Positions 35,008 to 42,470 of a stretch of DNA of 64,000 bases are shown piece by piece; position 1 is the first letter of the stretch; each line of letters begins with the position of its first letter. The notes under the pieces were generated by a model that saw only the letters and a list, made by a program, of their open reading frames with translations, searched no databases and was not told where the DNA came from. A program made the position numbers and the translations under genes. The DNA comes from a virus. The DNA lies in the IMG/VR virus record IMGVR_UViG_3300042888_001941, positions 62,001-126,000 of that record; one strand, 5' to 3'.

Positions 35008-36048
35008 ATGAAAGTAGCTGCCTACGCCATCGCGTTGAATGAAGAAAAGCATGCTGCCCGCTGGGCTGAAACCACAAAGGGCGCAGACTTCCGCCTTGTG
35101 TGTGATACTGGATCCACTGATAGAACCGTTGAGATCCTTCGTGAGCATGGCGTAATCGTTCATGAAATATCTGTAAAGCCTTGGCGCTTTGACGTTGCTC
35201 GTAACACCGCACAGAGTTTACTTCCTAATGACGTAGACGTATGCTTGTCACTTGACATGGACGAGCTTGTAGATGAAAACTTTTTTGATGAGGTTCGCAA
35301 GCAGTGGATTCCAGATGCTAACAAAGGCTGGTGCGATTTTGACACAGGTCACGTTTGGTTAGGTTGTCGTTTACACGCGCGTCATGGTATGTATTGGAAG
35401 TATCCAATTCACGAGGTATTCGTTCCGTCGCTTGATACACCGATTAGAAGCATAACAATTACTGGAACTAAGATGTATCACAAGCCGGATGACACAAAAT
35501 CACGCGGACAGTACCTACCTATGCTTGTTGCCGCGTCAAAAGAATTTGGAGAAGATCACCGCATCTGGGTCTATCTTACTCGCGAATACATGTTCTATAA
35601 GATGTGGGACCTAGTTCTATCAAGTGCTGAAAAAGTTCATGCGTTTAGTAAGGACTGGTATGTTGAGAGAGCTGCGGTGTGTCGTTGGGCAAGCGAGGCT
35701 TGCCGTATCCTTGGTCAACCTGAGACTGCAATGGTGTGGGCAGATCGCGCAATTGAGATTGATCCTTGCGGTGAAAATTACTTTGAGAAGGTTCGTTGCT
35801 ACTATGAGCGCGGCGACTGGTCAGGCATTTGGGAAACATCCAAGATAGTTGCTCGCTGCGAAAAAACAAGTCACTATCTTTCAAGTAAAGATCTGTGGGA
35901 ATGGCGACTCTACGATATGCAGGCTCTTGCAGCGCACAATCTGGGAGATAAGCCTAAGGCAATTAAGTACGGAGAACTTGCAATAGAAGGTAATCCAGTA
36001 GATCTACGATTAAGAAACAACCTAGTATTCTACAAACAAGGGATCTAA
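35008..36048 (+). CDS. Family 2-like glycosyltransferase with C-terminal helical repeats
   Basis: A 346-residue enzyme. The GT-A fold (about 1-200) begins Ala-Ala-Tyr-Ala-Ile-Ala-Leu-Asn-Glu-Glu. It contains Cys-Asp-Thr-Gly-Ser-Thr-Asp-Arg-Thr (nucleotide-sugar binding) and Leu-Asp-Met-Asp-Glu-Leu (the DxD-like metal site), then Trp-x-Tyr-Pro-Ile-His-Glu. Residues about 210-346 look like TPR helices. It should transfer a sugar from a nucleotide sugar to a protein or glycan. Lying directly after the fibre genes, it may glycosylate fibres. Its stop overlaps the next start (TAATG). Confidence 0.85.
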   Translation: MKVAAYAIALNEEKHAARWAETTKGADFRLVCDTGSTDRTVEILREHGVIVHEISVKPWRFDVARNTAQSLLPNDVDVCLSLDMDELVDENFFDEVRKQWIPDANKGWCDFDTGHVWLGCRLHARHGMYWKYPIHEVFVPSLDTPIRSITITGTKMYHKPDDTKSRGQYLPMLVAASKEFGEDHRIWVYLTREYMFYKMWDLVLSSAEKVHAFSKDWYVERAAVCRWASEACRILGQPETAMVWADRAIEIDPCGENYFEKVRCYYERGDWSGIWETSKIVARCEKTSHYLSSKDLWEWRLYDMQALAAHNLGDKPKAIKYGELAIEGNPVDLRLRNNLVFYKQGI

Positions 36049-36911
36049 TGGAGCAGCCAATTGTATTCGTTGCTCTACTTGCAAAACAAAAAGCGCAGGT
36101 ATTAAACTTCTTCCTAGAAACACTTGACGCGTGGGATTACCCTAAGGACAGAATTCATATCTACATCCGCACGAATAACAATACGGATAACACCGAGGAT
36201 ATTCTTGCTGACTGGATTGGTCGCAACGTACAGTCATACCGCAGCGTTGCGTTCGAGACACAGGACGTAGCAGAGCGAGTGCAGGATCTTGAGGTTCATC
36301 AGTGGACAGGTGAAAGATTTAGAGTTCTTGCAAAGATTCGTCAAGAAAGCTTACGCCAATGCTTACTCACAGACGCGGACTATTACTTCGTAGTAGATCT
36401 AGATAACTTCTTATACCCAGACACTCTTAAGGAAATGGTTAAACTTCAACTTCCAATTGTAGCTCCGCTTCTTAGATACGCTATTGCTGGAGGAGATCAT
36501 GCGGATATTCCGACTGAGGCAGCAAAGATAGAAGGACACCAAGGACAGTTCTATGCAAACTATCATCACCTTGTAGATGACTACGGCTCGATTGTAGCAA
36601 ACGACACATACTATAAAATTCTTGACCAAGCAATTAAAGGTCTTATTGAGTGTGACTGCGTGCATTGCACGTACTTAATTAAGCGCGAGTACATTGAACG
36701 CCTTAACTACACCGAGGAATCTGATCGTTGGGAGTACATGGTATTCTCAGAGTCTGCACGCAAGCAGGGTATTCCTCAGTACCTAGATAATCGACGCATC
36801 TGGGGAGTACTTACACTTACAGAGAACGAGAAGGCGTGTCGCTGGTGGATGGATCGCCTTAAGGATCCAGCAACTCAAACTGACCTATATCTTAACCGAG
36901 CGCTAGACTAG
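36048..36911 (+). CDS. Glycosyltransferase, GT25/procollagen-galactosyltransferase-like
   Basis: A 287-residue enzyme. It begins Pro-Ile-Val-Phe-Val-Ala-Leu-Leu-Ala-Lys-Gln-Lys. It has Ile-Arg-Thr-Asn-Asn-Asn-Thr-Asp-Asn-Thr and a metal site Val-Val-Asp-Leu-Asp-Asn-Phe near 125-131. Later motifs are Pro-Ile-Val-Ala-Pro-Leu-Leu and Asp-Cys-Val-His-Cys-Thr-Tyr-Leu-Ile. The ordering resembles the GT domain of collagen galactosyl/glucosyltransferases and related viral enzymes, but this is pattern matching. Coupled to the preceding glycosyltransferase. Its last nine bases overlap the convergent WhiB gene. Confidence 0.75.
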   Translation: MEQPIVFVALLAKQKAQVLNFFLETLDAWDYPKDRIHIYIRTNNNTDNTEDILADWIGRNVQSYRSVAFETQDVAERVQDLEVHQWTGERFRVLAKIRQESLRQCLLTDADYYFVVDLDNFLYPDTLKEMVKLQLPIVAPLLRYAIAGGDHADIPTEAAKIEGHQGQFYANYHHLVDDYGSIVANDTYYKILDQAIKGLIECDCVHCTYLIKREYIERLNYTEESDRWEYMVFSESARKQGIPQYLDNRRIWGVLTLTENEKACRWWMDRLKDPATQTDLYLNRALD

Positions 36912-37418
36912 CTTTTCTTTTTTCTTCTTAGTCTTTTTCTTTTTGGTTGAAGCCTTCAGTAGCTTCTCTTCCCGTTGTGAATGATACGCATCTACAGCAT
37001 TTGCGCTTGTTCGTGAGCGCCAGGTAAAGTCGCAAGCCTCGCATTGAACAAGACGCATGGTTGCCCAGCGTCCGCCATTAGGTGTGTTAACAACAAGTGT
37101 TTTAAGACGATTTGGTCGTGCGTTGCAATAAGGGCATTGCGGGAAACGTTGGCGACGTGATTCTTGTCCGTTCCAGGATACTGAAAGAGTACGACGAATC
37201 TCTCCTTCATCCTTTCCACCCCAGATACCCCAGATTTGTTTGTGCTCAAGCGCCCACTTTAAGCAGTCTTTACGAACAGGACATACGAAGCACAAGTTCT
37301 TTGCTTGATACTTTTCTGCAGGCTCTGTTGAAAAGAAGAAATCTTTTACCTTGTCGTTCTCTGGCAGCGAGCATGTAGACTCTTTTTGCCAGTTAAGCTC
37401 TCCTGGATTTAAGCTCAT
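36903..37418 (-). CDS. WhiB-family regulator with extra C-terminal zinc ribbon
   Basis: A 171-residue protein. The WhiB domain (about 8-75) has the four cluster cysteines Cys16, Cys43, Cys46 and Cys52 and the Gly-Ile-Trp-Gly-Gly turn, so it should bind a [4Fe-4S] cluster and the host sigma factor. Residues about 90-135 add a second Cys set (Cys-Pro-Tyr-Cys and Cys-Glu-Ala-Cys) that looks like a zinc ribbon, and the C-terminus is a Lys-rich tail. The extension is unusual for WhiB proteins, which are often near 100 residues. It is the last gene of the leftward block, probably redirecting host transcription. It overlaps the upstream gene by four bases. Confidence 0.9.
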   Translation of the reverse strand: MSLNPGELNWQKESTCSLPENDKVKDFFFSTEPAEKYQAKNLCFVCPVRKDCLKWALEHKQIWGIWGGKDEGEIRRTLSVSWNGQESRRQRFPQCPYCNARPNRLKTLVVNTPNGGRWATMRLVQCEACDFTWRSRTSANAVDAYHSQREEKLLKASTKKKKTKKKKEKLV

Positions 37419-37774
37419 TGAAGCACCTCAACCCAGGTGATCTCTGACATATTGTCAACAGCGTCTCCGTACTGAGTTTCACCGTCTTCATCACAAACGG
37501 TAAGATCAATATCGCCGTCTACTTCACCAGCATATCCATAAGATACATGAGCAGATTCAATAGCTTGAAAACCGTTGCCTAGTGTAACGGATATACCATC
37601 ACGTTGAAGTGCAGACGCGAGCGCGCGGCGGATAAGCTCGTTCTCTACGTCAACTCTCTCGTCGGTAAAAAAGACAAGTGAGTTATCGTGGATAGACTCA
37701 TATCCAGAGCCTGTCCATTCCTTCCAAAGCAGCTCGCCTTTACGCGAATCCTTCACAGTGAACCCTTCCGTCAT
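37415..37774 (-). CDS. Acidic hypothetical protein
   Basis: A 119-residue, strongly acidic protein with alternating strands and a C-terminal Asp/Glu-rich half (Gly-Glu-Val-Asp-Gly-Asp-Ile-Asp-Leu). No family recognised. Its stop overlaps the WhiB start (ATGA), so the two are probably co-expressed. The ATG at 37774 lies five bases after a TATTAT element, suggesting a leaderless start. A DNA mimic or partner of WhiB is possible but unproven. Confidence 0.6.
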   Translation of the reverse strand: MTEGFTVKDSRKGELLWKEWTGSGYESIHDNSLVFFTDERVDVENELIRRALASALQRDGISVTLGNGFQAIESAHVSYGYAGEVDGDIDLTVCDEDGETQYGDAVDNMSEITWVEVLQ

Positions 37775-37779
37775 AAAGG

Positions 37780-37790
37780 ATAATACACTG
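37780..37790 (-). promoter_or_regulatory. Candidate leaderless promoter, -10 element
   Basis: On the minus strand CAGTGTATTAT ends five bases before the ATG at 37774. The 114-base gap also holds a small palindrome (GACTA-TTTTT-TAGTC, about 37820-37835). Confidence 0.4.
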
Positions 37791-37888
37791 AATGGACGGA
37801 AAAGGTACGGTAAAACACCGACTATTTTTTAGTCAATAATTACCTTGGAGGTCGTATGAAAGTGTCTCTAAGAGTCACTGAGCGGCCA

Positions 37889-38416
37889 CTACATATTGTT
37901 GTAGGTGCCTAACACAAGCTCGCCAGAATGATCTGGCCATAGGTACTGGTAATACGCAGGGCGAAAGCCTTTATCCTCTGGCCAGCCAAACTGTGAGTAC
38001 CACTCGTAATCTTTGCGCAGTAGAGCAACGCGGTGAGTAGATGCGATCTGTTCGTACTTGTCCGTGTCCTTCAGCCAGTCTGGGAAGGTAAGCTCGTTGC
38101 TGATACGGTCAAGCTCAAGCGCGCGAGTAAGCGTGCCCTGGATCTTAGGAATCATAGTTGAGTTGTAACCGCGACGCAGCCACTCGTCACACATTGTAGT
38201 CGCATATAAGGCAAGACCTTTTTCATGGCCTTCCCACATCTTTGCTGCCGGATGATTGCGCCAGCCTTTAGGGTCACGATGTTCACCGCGAGGATCTAGT
38301 GACGTAAGTACAAGCATGAGTTGCCATGCCTCAAGTACCTGCTTGTTAAGGCGCTTGTTGTCGAGCTCCTGAGCAATATGCTCAAAGGAGTCAGTGTGAG
38401 GTAAGAATGTTTGCAT
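37889..38416 (-). CDS. Pyrimidine-dimer DNA glycosylase-like protein (Pyr_excise family)
   Basis: A 175-residue protein. It matches the T4 endonuclease V/Pyr_excise family pattern: Met-Gln-Thr-Phe-Leu-Pro start, Leu-Asp-Asn-Lys-Arg-Leu-Asn-Lys-Gln, Glu-Ala-Trp-Gln-Leu, Trp-Arg-Asn-His-Pro-Ala, Met-Trp-Glu-Gly-His and Glu-Trp-Leu-Arg-Arg-Gly-Tyr. Family members excise UV photodimers; whether this copy is active needs testing. It would suit a phage of sunlit water. An extended -10 (GTGATATAAT) lies upstream at 38443. Confidence 0.75.
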   Translation of the reverse strand: MQTFLPHTDSFEHIAQELDNKRLNKQVLEAWQLMLVLTSLDPRGEHRDPKGWRNHPAAKMWEGHEKGLALYATTMCDEWLRRGYNSTMIPKIQGTLTRALELDRISNELTFPDWLKDTDKYEQIASTHRVALLRKDYEWYSQFGWPEDKGFRPAYYQYLWPDHSGELVLGTYNNM

Positions 38417-38442
38417 GTATGCGTCCGTTCGTCATTATGGAA

Positions 38443-38452
38443 ATTATATCAC
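38443..38452 (-). promoter_or_regulatory. Extended -10 promoter candidate
   Basis: On the minus strand GTGATATAAT (TGnTATAAT) lies 26 bases before the ATG of the Pyr_excise gene. It is one of four GTGnTAnnAT elements upstream of minus-strand genes. Confidence 0.5.
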
Positions 38453-38456
38453 ATGT

Positions 38457-38738
38457 TTAGCGCTCGTCGGGGTTTGATTCCTCGATTGACATATCCTCGT
38501 CTTCATTATCCCGCTCATATGGCTCTATAGGCACGTATATGCCTACTACGGTAACTTTCCCGCAGGAAATACATTCACATACCGCGCCAGGGACTAGGTT
38601 AAGAGGAACGGTCACGCTTACCAACCGCGTGATGATATTTCCATTTTCATCAACGCTATCTGGTTCCCACGTGCTATTCTCACGAATCCAGCACAACTCG
38701 CACTGAGGTGCTAGGTCTTCGTCGTAGTCTCGTATCAT
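38457..38738 (-). CDS. Small zinc-binding-like protein
   Basis: A 93-residue protein with two Cys pairs (Cys-Glu-Leu-Cys at 13-16, and Cys-Glu-Cys-Ile-Ser-Cys-Gly near 54-60). They suggest one zinc-binding site. The C-terminus is acidic. No family recognised. It is directly coupled to the methyltransferase gene, whose stop overlaps its start by one base, so the two are co-expressed. It could be a DNA- or protein-binding partner. Confidence 0.6.
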   Translation of the reverse strand: MIRDYDEDLAPQCELCWIRENSTWEPDSVDENGNIITRLVSVTVPLNLVPGAVCECISCGKVTVVGIYVPIEPYERDNEDEDMSIEESNPDER

Positions 38739-39997
38739 TACGCGCGTGCTTCCATAGGCTTAGAGTACCACTTCTTCTTTGCGGCGTGTCGAGAAAAGTC
38801 CTTATCACCGTTGATTAAGTACTCACGGTCACCAATCTTTTCAGCATTGCCTTCTTGTGGATTTCCTTCTAGTGAATCCTTAATTGCCTTCGCAATAAAG
38901 TTTCCAGCCTGCACCGCGACTGCCTTGCCCCAGACTGCAGGAAGTGCTGAGTAATCCTTAACGCTTTCAATATCCCAGTCATCGGGAAGTCCCTGCATGC
39001 GTGCAGCCTCGCGGTGAGTAATCAAGCGAGGTTCAGTTGGGTGAACAACGTGATCTAGTGCAGAGCCAGTAAGTACGTTGCACCAGTGATCTTCTTTCCA
39101 GCGATATGGTTGTGAAAACCCAAGCTTAAATTCTTTACGAATAACACGCGGAGAAATATCCATCCACTTTTGCGGGAACTCACCATTGTTCTTTTCAACG
39201 GCCTTCTTTAGCGCACCGCCAGTGTCGCCATTGCCTTCCCAGGCGTCATTTCCAATAATGCTAAAGATCTCTTCAATGCGTTGAGCATGAATATTAGTCT
39301 TGCCGATGTGACCGTTAACCATTCCATTTTTTGAGCGCAGGTGCTTATTCCACTTAGTTGCTGGAGCTGCGTACGGTTGGCTATTCCATGTCAAAGGAAG
39401 TTTAGCAAGATCTCCAATAACGTCCATAATGCGTGGAAGCTCTGTCGGCTCAATATGCGTAACATCAAACTTAATGCCACTGCGAACAGCAATCCAGAAG
39501 TAACGAGGACGATACGAGAATCCACCAACTTGTAAGTTATTGTGTTTCACGTGGTACAGGTCGTACTTCTTGCCAGACAATTCTTCTAGCATATTGCGGT
39601 ACTTAACCATTACCTCACGCCCTTGCGTGTAAGCCTGCTGCACACTCTCGTAAACAACAAACTTAGGCGCAACCTTTGCAGCGTATCTAACAAATGCGCG
39701 TGTATGCTCGTGCGCCTTAGCGTCAGGACCGCGATTAGCTTCACCAGACCACACTGACCAACCGGAGCAGGGAGGGCAACCCATAACAATGTCAGCCTTC
39801 ATTACTGGCCATTCACTCGGGTCATCTGAGAACTGAGATACCCAGTTATTTCCTAGGTGATGACGGTTAGCCTCTGCAACTGGGTTACCAAAATCAAGTG
39901 TTCCAGTGCGCAGTTTCATTTCCATACCTTGTTGAATAAAACCAAGGCTCATGAAACCAGCAAGGCCGTTGCAGTCAATAAATTGTGGGTTAGACAT
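38738..39997 (-). CDS. C5-cytosine methyltransferase-like protein
   Basis: A 419-residue enzyme of the DNA C5-cytosine methyltransferase fold. Motif I is atypical (Asp-Cys-Asn-Gly-Leu-Ala-Gly-Phe, 8-15). Motif IV is Gly-Cys-Pro-Pro-Cys-Ser with catalytic Cys77. Motif VI reads Glu117-Ser-Val instead of Glu-Asn-Val, and motif VIII has Arg163-Pro-Arg165. A target-recognition region lies about 200-300, then Arg-Leu-Ile-Thr-His-Arg-Glu-Ala-Ala-Arg-Met-Gln-Gly and motif X. It should flip and modify cytosine, perhaps for self-protection. GGAGGG precedes the ATG. The motif I/VI changes raise the chance of altered chemistry. Confidence 0.85.
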   Translation of the reverse strand: MSNPQFIDCNGLAGFMSLGFIQQGMEMKLRTGTLDFGNPVAEANRHHLGNNWVSQFSDDPSEWPVMKADIVMGCPPCSGWSVWSGEANRGPDAKAHEHTRAFVRYAAKVAPKFVVYESVQQAYTQGREVMVKYRNMLEELSGKKYDLYHVKHNNLQVGGFSYRPRYFWIAVRSGIKFDVTHIEPTELPRIMDVIGDLAKLPLTWNSQPYAAPATKWNKHLRSKNGMVNGHIGKTNIHAQRIEEIFSIIGNDAWEGNGDTGGALKKAVEKNNGEFPQKWMDISPRVIRKEFKLGFSQPYRWKEDHWCNVLTGSALDHVVHPTEPRLITHREAARMQGLPDDWDIESVKDYSALPAVWGKAVAVQAGNFIAKAIKDSLEGNPQEGNAEKIGDREYLINGDKDFSRHAAKKKWYSKPMEARA

Positions 39998-40057
39998 GGG
40001 AATCCCTCCGTAATGTGTACGGAAGGACTGTATACCGCATTCGCAGTAAATGTCCTG

Positions 40058-40351
40058 CTATTCCGCGGTGTTTTCTAGCAAACCTACCTCGTAGCCACAA
40101 CCTGCGTATCCAGCAATATCAACCCAAGTGTCAGGCTGATACCCAGATTTTGACGCGTATCGCGCAACCTTCAACCCAACCATCATCATTGCAACATCTT
40201 CACGAGTGATAGGCACGCTGAGAATTATAGACCAGACCTTTGCTATACGTTCAAAGTTTTCTTCTGGTCCGCCGTACTGCGCATCTCTGTCACCAGTAAT
40301 AATAGATGCCGCGGTGCGTAAAGCCTCTACTCTAGGAAGATTTTCGCTCAT
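40058..40351 (-). CDS. DUF6378-like phage protein
   Basis: A 97-residue protein with the pattern Arg-x3-Ala-x2-Ile-Ile-Thr-Gly-Asp-Arg-Asp-x2-Tyr-Gly-Gly-Pro-Glu-Glu-Asn-Phe. It continues with Arg-Glu-Asp-Val-Ala-Met-Met-Met-Val and Asp-Ile-Ala-Gly-Tyr. This is the signature of the widespread phage family DUF6378. It sits in nucleotide-metabolism regions, and the all-helical layout suggests possible relation to MazG-like proteins. Function unknown. It overlaps the upstream 64-residue gene by four bases. Confidence 0.75.
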   Translation of the reverse strand: MSENLPRVEALRTAASIITGDRDAQYGGPEENFERIAKVWSIILSVPITREDVAMMMVGLKVARYASKSGYQPDTWVDIAGYAGCGYEVGLLENTAE

Positions 40352-40542
40352 TCTTGACCTACCTTTGTGCGAACAGTTACCCTAGCGTTTAGCAAAGCGT
40401 CAAGCTCAGTGATGTTCATTTCTGCTGATATAGGAAGAGTTGCCTCAGTGTCGTTTGCAAGTTTCTTCCACTTAAACTCCGCTTGCTCACGCAGTTCTTG
40501 AAAGTCATTCCCGCTAACTGTAAACTCAACCGTAGCTCTCAT
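40348..40542 (-). CDS. Small hypothetical protein
   Basis: A 64-residue protein with a beta-helix-beta layout (Ala-Thr-Val-Glu-Phe-Thr-Val-Ser, then a charged helix). No family recognised. It overlaps both neighbours (one and four bases), so it belongs to the operon. Confidence 0.55.
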   Translation of the reverse strand: MRATVEFTVSGNDFQELREQAEFKWKKLANDTEATLPISAEMNITELDALLNARVTVRTKVGQE

Positions 40543-40961
40543 TAGCGTATTCTTTTCTGCAGAAGATGCGGCGTGTAGTGCGCGCCATCAAGAACTGGCG
40601 TCTTATCGTCCATAGACTTAAAGATAATGTCGCCATAACGAACTCCAACAACTTTTCCGCGGCGTCCGTTATGCATAGCACCAGTAGATCCGTCATACGC
40701 GTCAGCCTTAACGCGGACCTCATCGCCTACCAGTATAGACCCTGGTTGCGCATCAACCCATAACTCGTCAGGCTTCTCAGGCACGATAGAGTGACCAAGA
40801 GCTAGCCTGCTGAACAGATCTATTACATCTTTAGTCTGATTGTCGGAAAGCTTCATGCCTCCCCATTCTTCAAGTAGTTTAAGGATAGCGTTACCTACGC
40901 CAACCTTAACCTTTGCTTCTTCCATTTGGGCTCTAACCCACTCAATGTTTACCTCAGGCAT
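40542..40961 (-). CDS. Hypothetical protein with SH3/KOW-like C-terminus
   Basis: A 139-residue protein. The helical N-terminal half (1-65) is followed by a beta-rich C-terminal half (Gly-Asp-Glu-Val-Arg-Val-Lys, His-Asn-Gly-Arg-Arg-Gly-Lys-Val-Val-Gly-Val-Arg-Tyr-Gly-Asp-Ile). The latter looks like an SH3/KOW barrel that often binds nucleic acid. No precise family. AGGAGG precedes the start, and it is tightly placed after the MazG-like gene. Confidence 0.6.
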   Translation of the reverse strand: MPEVNIEWVRAQMEEAKVKVGVGNAILKLLEEWGGMKLSDNQTKDVIDLFSRLALGHSIVPEKPDELWVDAQPGSILVGDEVRVKADAYDGSTGAMHNGRRGKVVGVRYGDIIFKSMDDKTPVLDGAHYTPHLLQKRIR

Positions 40962-40962
40962 G

Positions 40963-41448
40963 TTAGTTGTCCCCTCCTATTTCGTCTGGTAAGCACTTTA
41001 CACATATACCAAGATTTCTGCTGCGCCCAACGTCATCAATTGCGCGCTTGCATAGTTCACATTTTACGCCTTCATCTTTAACTTTGTACCCATTAAGCTG
41101 GCGTTCCTTATTGCGTTCCATTTTTTCAATATAGAACTTATCCAGCATTTCGTCTGTTCCACCCGCCGCAACGATGATATTTGCAACAAAGTGAAGAACA
41201 TCCACAGCTTCCTTAACAATTTCCTCGCGGTCCGCGTAAGGAGCATCGTGCTGCCAAGGCTTCCATGAGATAGCCTGGCGCATCTCTGCAAGTTCATCGT
41301 CAATGGCTAGCATGTTCCAGCGCATGTACTCAATCAACTTGCGAATATTCTGTGGCTTATCGCCTGTCATCTCTTCGTAGTTAATGAAGTATACGTTTTC
41401 CTGTAGATCACGTGTGCGACGCAACCAGTTATTAAACAACATTCCCAT
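40963..41448 (-). CDS. MazG/dUTPase-like all-alpha NTP pyrophosphatase with zinc finger
   Basis: A 161-residue protein. The all-alpha NTP-pyrophosphatase core (about 30-130) has the two acidic metal motifs Asp-Asp-Glu-Leu-Ala-Glu and Glu-Ala-Val-Asp-Val-Leu-His-Phe. It also has the Lys-x2-Arg-Asn-x2-Arg-Gln-x2-Gly-Tyr ending typical of dimeric dUTPases and T4 gp56-like dCTPase/dUTPases. The C-terminus adds a Cys-Glu-Leu-Cys/Cys-Val-Lys-Cys zinc finger. It should hydrolyse dUTP or dCTP to the monophosphate. In the proposed hydroxymethylcytosine pathway it would remove unmodified dCTP. Shine-Dalgarno AAAGG supports the start. Confidence 0.8.
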   Translation of the reverse strand: MGMLFNNWLRRTRDLQENVYFINYEEMTGDKPQNIRKLIEYMRWNMLAIDDELAEMRQAISWKPWQHDAPYADREEIVKEAVDVLHFVANIIVAAGGTDEMLDKFYIEKMERNKERQLNGYKVKDEGVKCELCKRAIDDVGRSRNLGICVKCLPDEIGGDN

Positions 41449-41450
41449 CG

Positions 41451-42470
41451 TTATACCTTTCCACTGTATAGCTTTAATGATTCAGTCAATGTAATTGCTG
41501 CATCTCGTTTGGTTGGGATTGCGTTTAAGTACGCGCTCCTTTGATCTTTTGCTAGTTGCATTCTTTCTTCTTGCGACATATGCTCAATTGCAGATGCAAG
41601 CTGCATCCATGAACTTCCAATGAAGCCACTTTCACGCCAGTCAGTAGCAACTGGAGTTAGAGCATTGAGACACTGAACTATGCGGTATGTCCACCATGTT
41701 CCGTTCTGGTGAGGGCTAATCAAAGCTCCTGTGCCACGAGCAATTTGATCTGCTACCTTATCGTCTGCCCAACCTTTATTCCACTTCATAGGAACTGTAG
41801 GATTGGCAAGCATGGCAATGGTTGATTTAGTCCATGGAGAAGAAAAGTTTTCTACTACCCATTTATCAGTTCGTTCAGAGTCAGAAGGTTCTGGCTCTGT
41901 GATTAAGTACCTATCAAGGTTAATTCCTTTAAGACTATTTCGCGCTGGTTCATGCAGTTGCTCTTGAATGTTTTCCTGCGCGGTCCACGGTAGCGTTGGG
42001 TACAACGTAGTAGCCCACTCGTTCGTAAGAAGCGCGTCTACAGTCTCTAGGAGACTCTTTAAGACATCAGGAGCGTTAGCTTGCGTATAACCTTTGCGAT
42101 ATGAGTAAAAAGGCTTCACAAGGTTGTCTGGGTTCTTTTTAATGGCGCGTAGACTAGACACGATGCGCGTAGGCTCTGGCGCGTCAATATAGAAAGATAG
42201 ACGACTGTCACCGCGAAGTAAACCTATAACCTTAAGAGCTCCATAGGTTCTATTTGCACTAAGACTAGTGATAGGGCTTAATCCAACAAGAATTTTGTTA
42301 AAACTCTTTAGGTCATCAAGCGTCCAGGACATTTCAGGATCTGATTGAGTGACCTCGTGCCCTTGTTGAGTAAGCACGTGTACTAGCAAACTTGCAAACG
42401 ATAACGTGCGTTTGTTTGCGTCTGCTGATACGTGTGGAGCAGACATGCCAGTTATAAGAATTTTGCTCAT
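41451..42470 (-). CDS. GT-B-like glycosyltransferase candidate
   Basis: A 339-residue protein starting Lys-Ile-Leu-Ile-Thr-Gly-Met-Ser-Ala-Pro, with a Rossmann-like N-terminal half. The C-terminal half contains Ala-Leu-Ile-Ser-Pro-His-Gln-Asn-Gly-Thr-Trp-Trp-Thr-Tyr-Arg, a GT-B-like donor-site region. The neighbour at 42467 has the corresponding Leu-Ser-Pro-Pro-Tyr-Pro ... Gly-Trp-Trp-Arg-Ser-Arg, so the two are distant paralogues. Proteins of this kind can glucosylate modified bases, as in T4, but protein or lipid targets are also possible. It overlaps the next gene by four bases. Confidence 0.65.
   Translation of the reverse strand: MSKILITGMSAPHVSADANKRTLSFASLLVHVLTQQGHEVTQSDPEMSWTLDDLKSFNKILVGLSPITSLSANRTYGALKVIGLLRGDSRLSFYIDAPEPTRIVSSLRAIKKNPDNLVKPFYSYRKGYTQANAPDVLKSLLETVDALLTNEWATTLYPTLPWTAQENIQEQLHEPARNSLKGINLDRYLITEPEPSDSERTDKWVVENFSSPWTKSTIAMLANPTVPMKWNKGWADDKVADQIARGTGALISPHQNGTWWTYRIVQCLNALTPVATDWRESGFIGSSWMQLASAIEHMSQEERMQLAKDQRSAYLNAIPTKRDAAITLTESLKLYSGKV

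Noticed and set aside
37856-37912. 18-codon plus-strand frame with a strong GGAGG ribosome site
   Set aside because: Very short, overlaps the end of the opposite-strand gene, and no promoter or family supports it; an unlikely but possible micropeptide.
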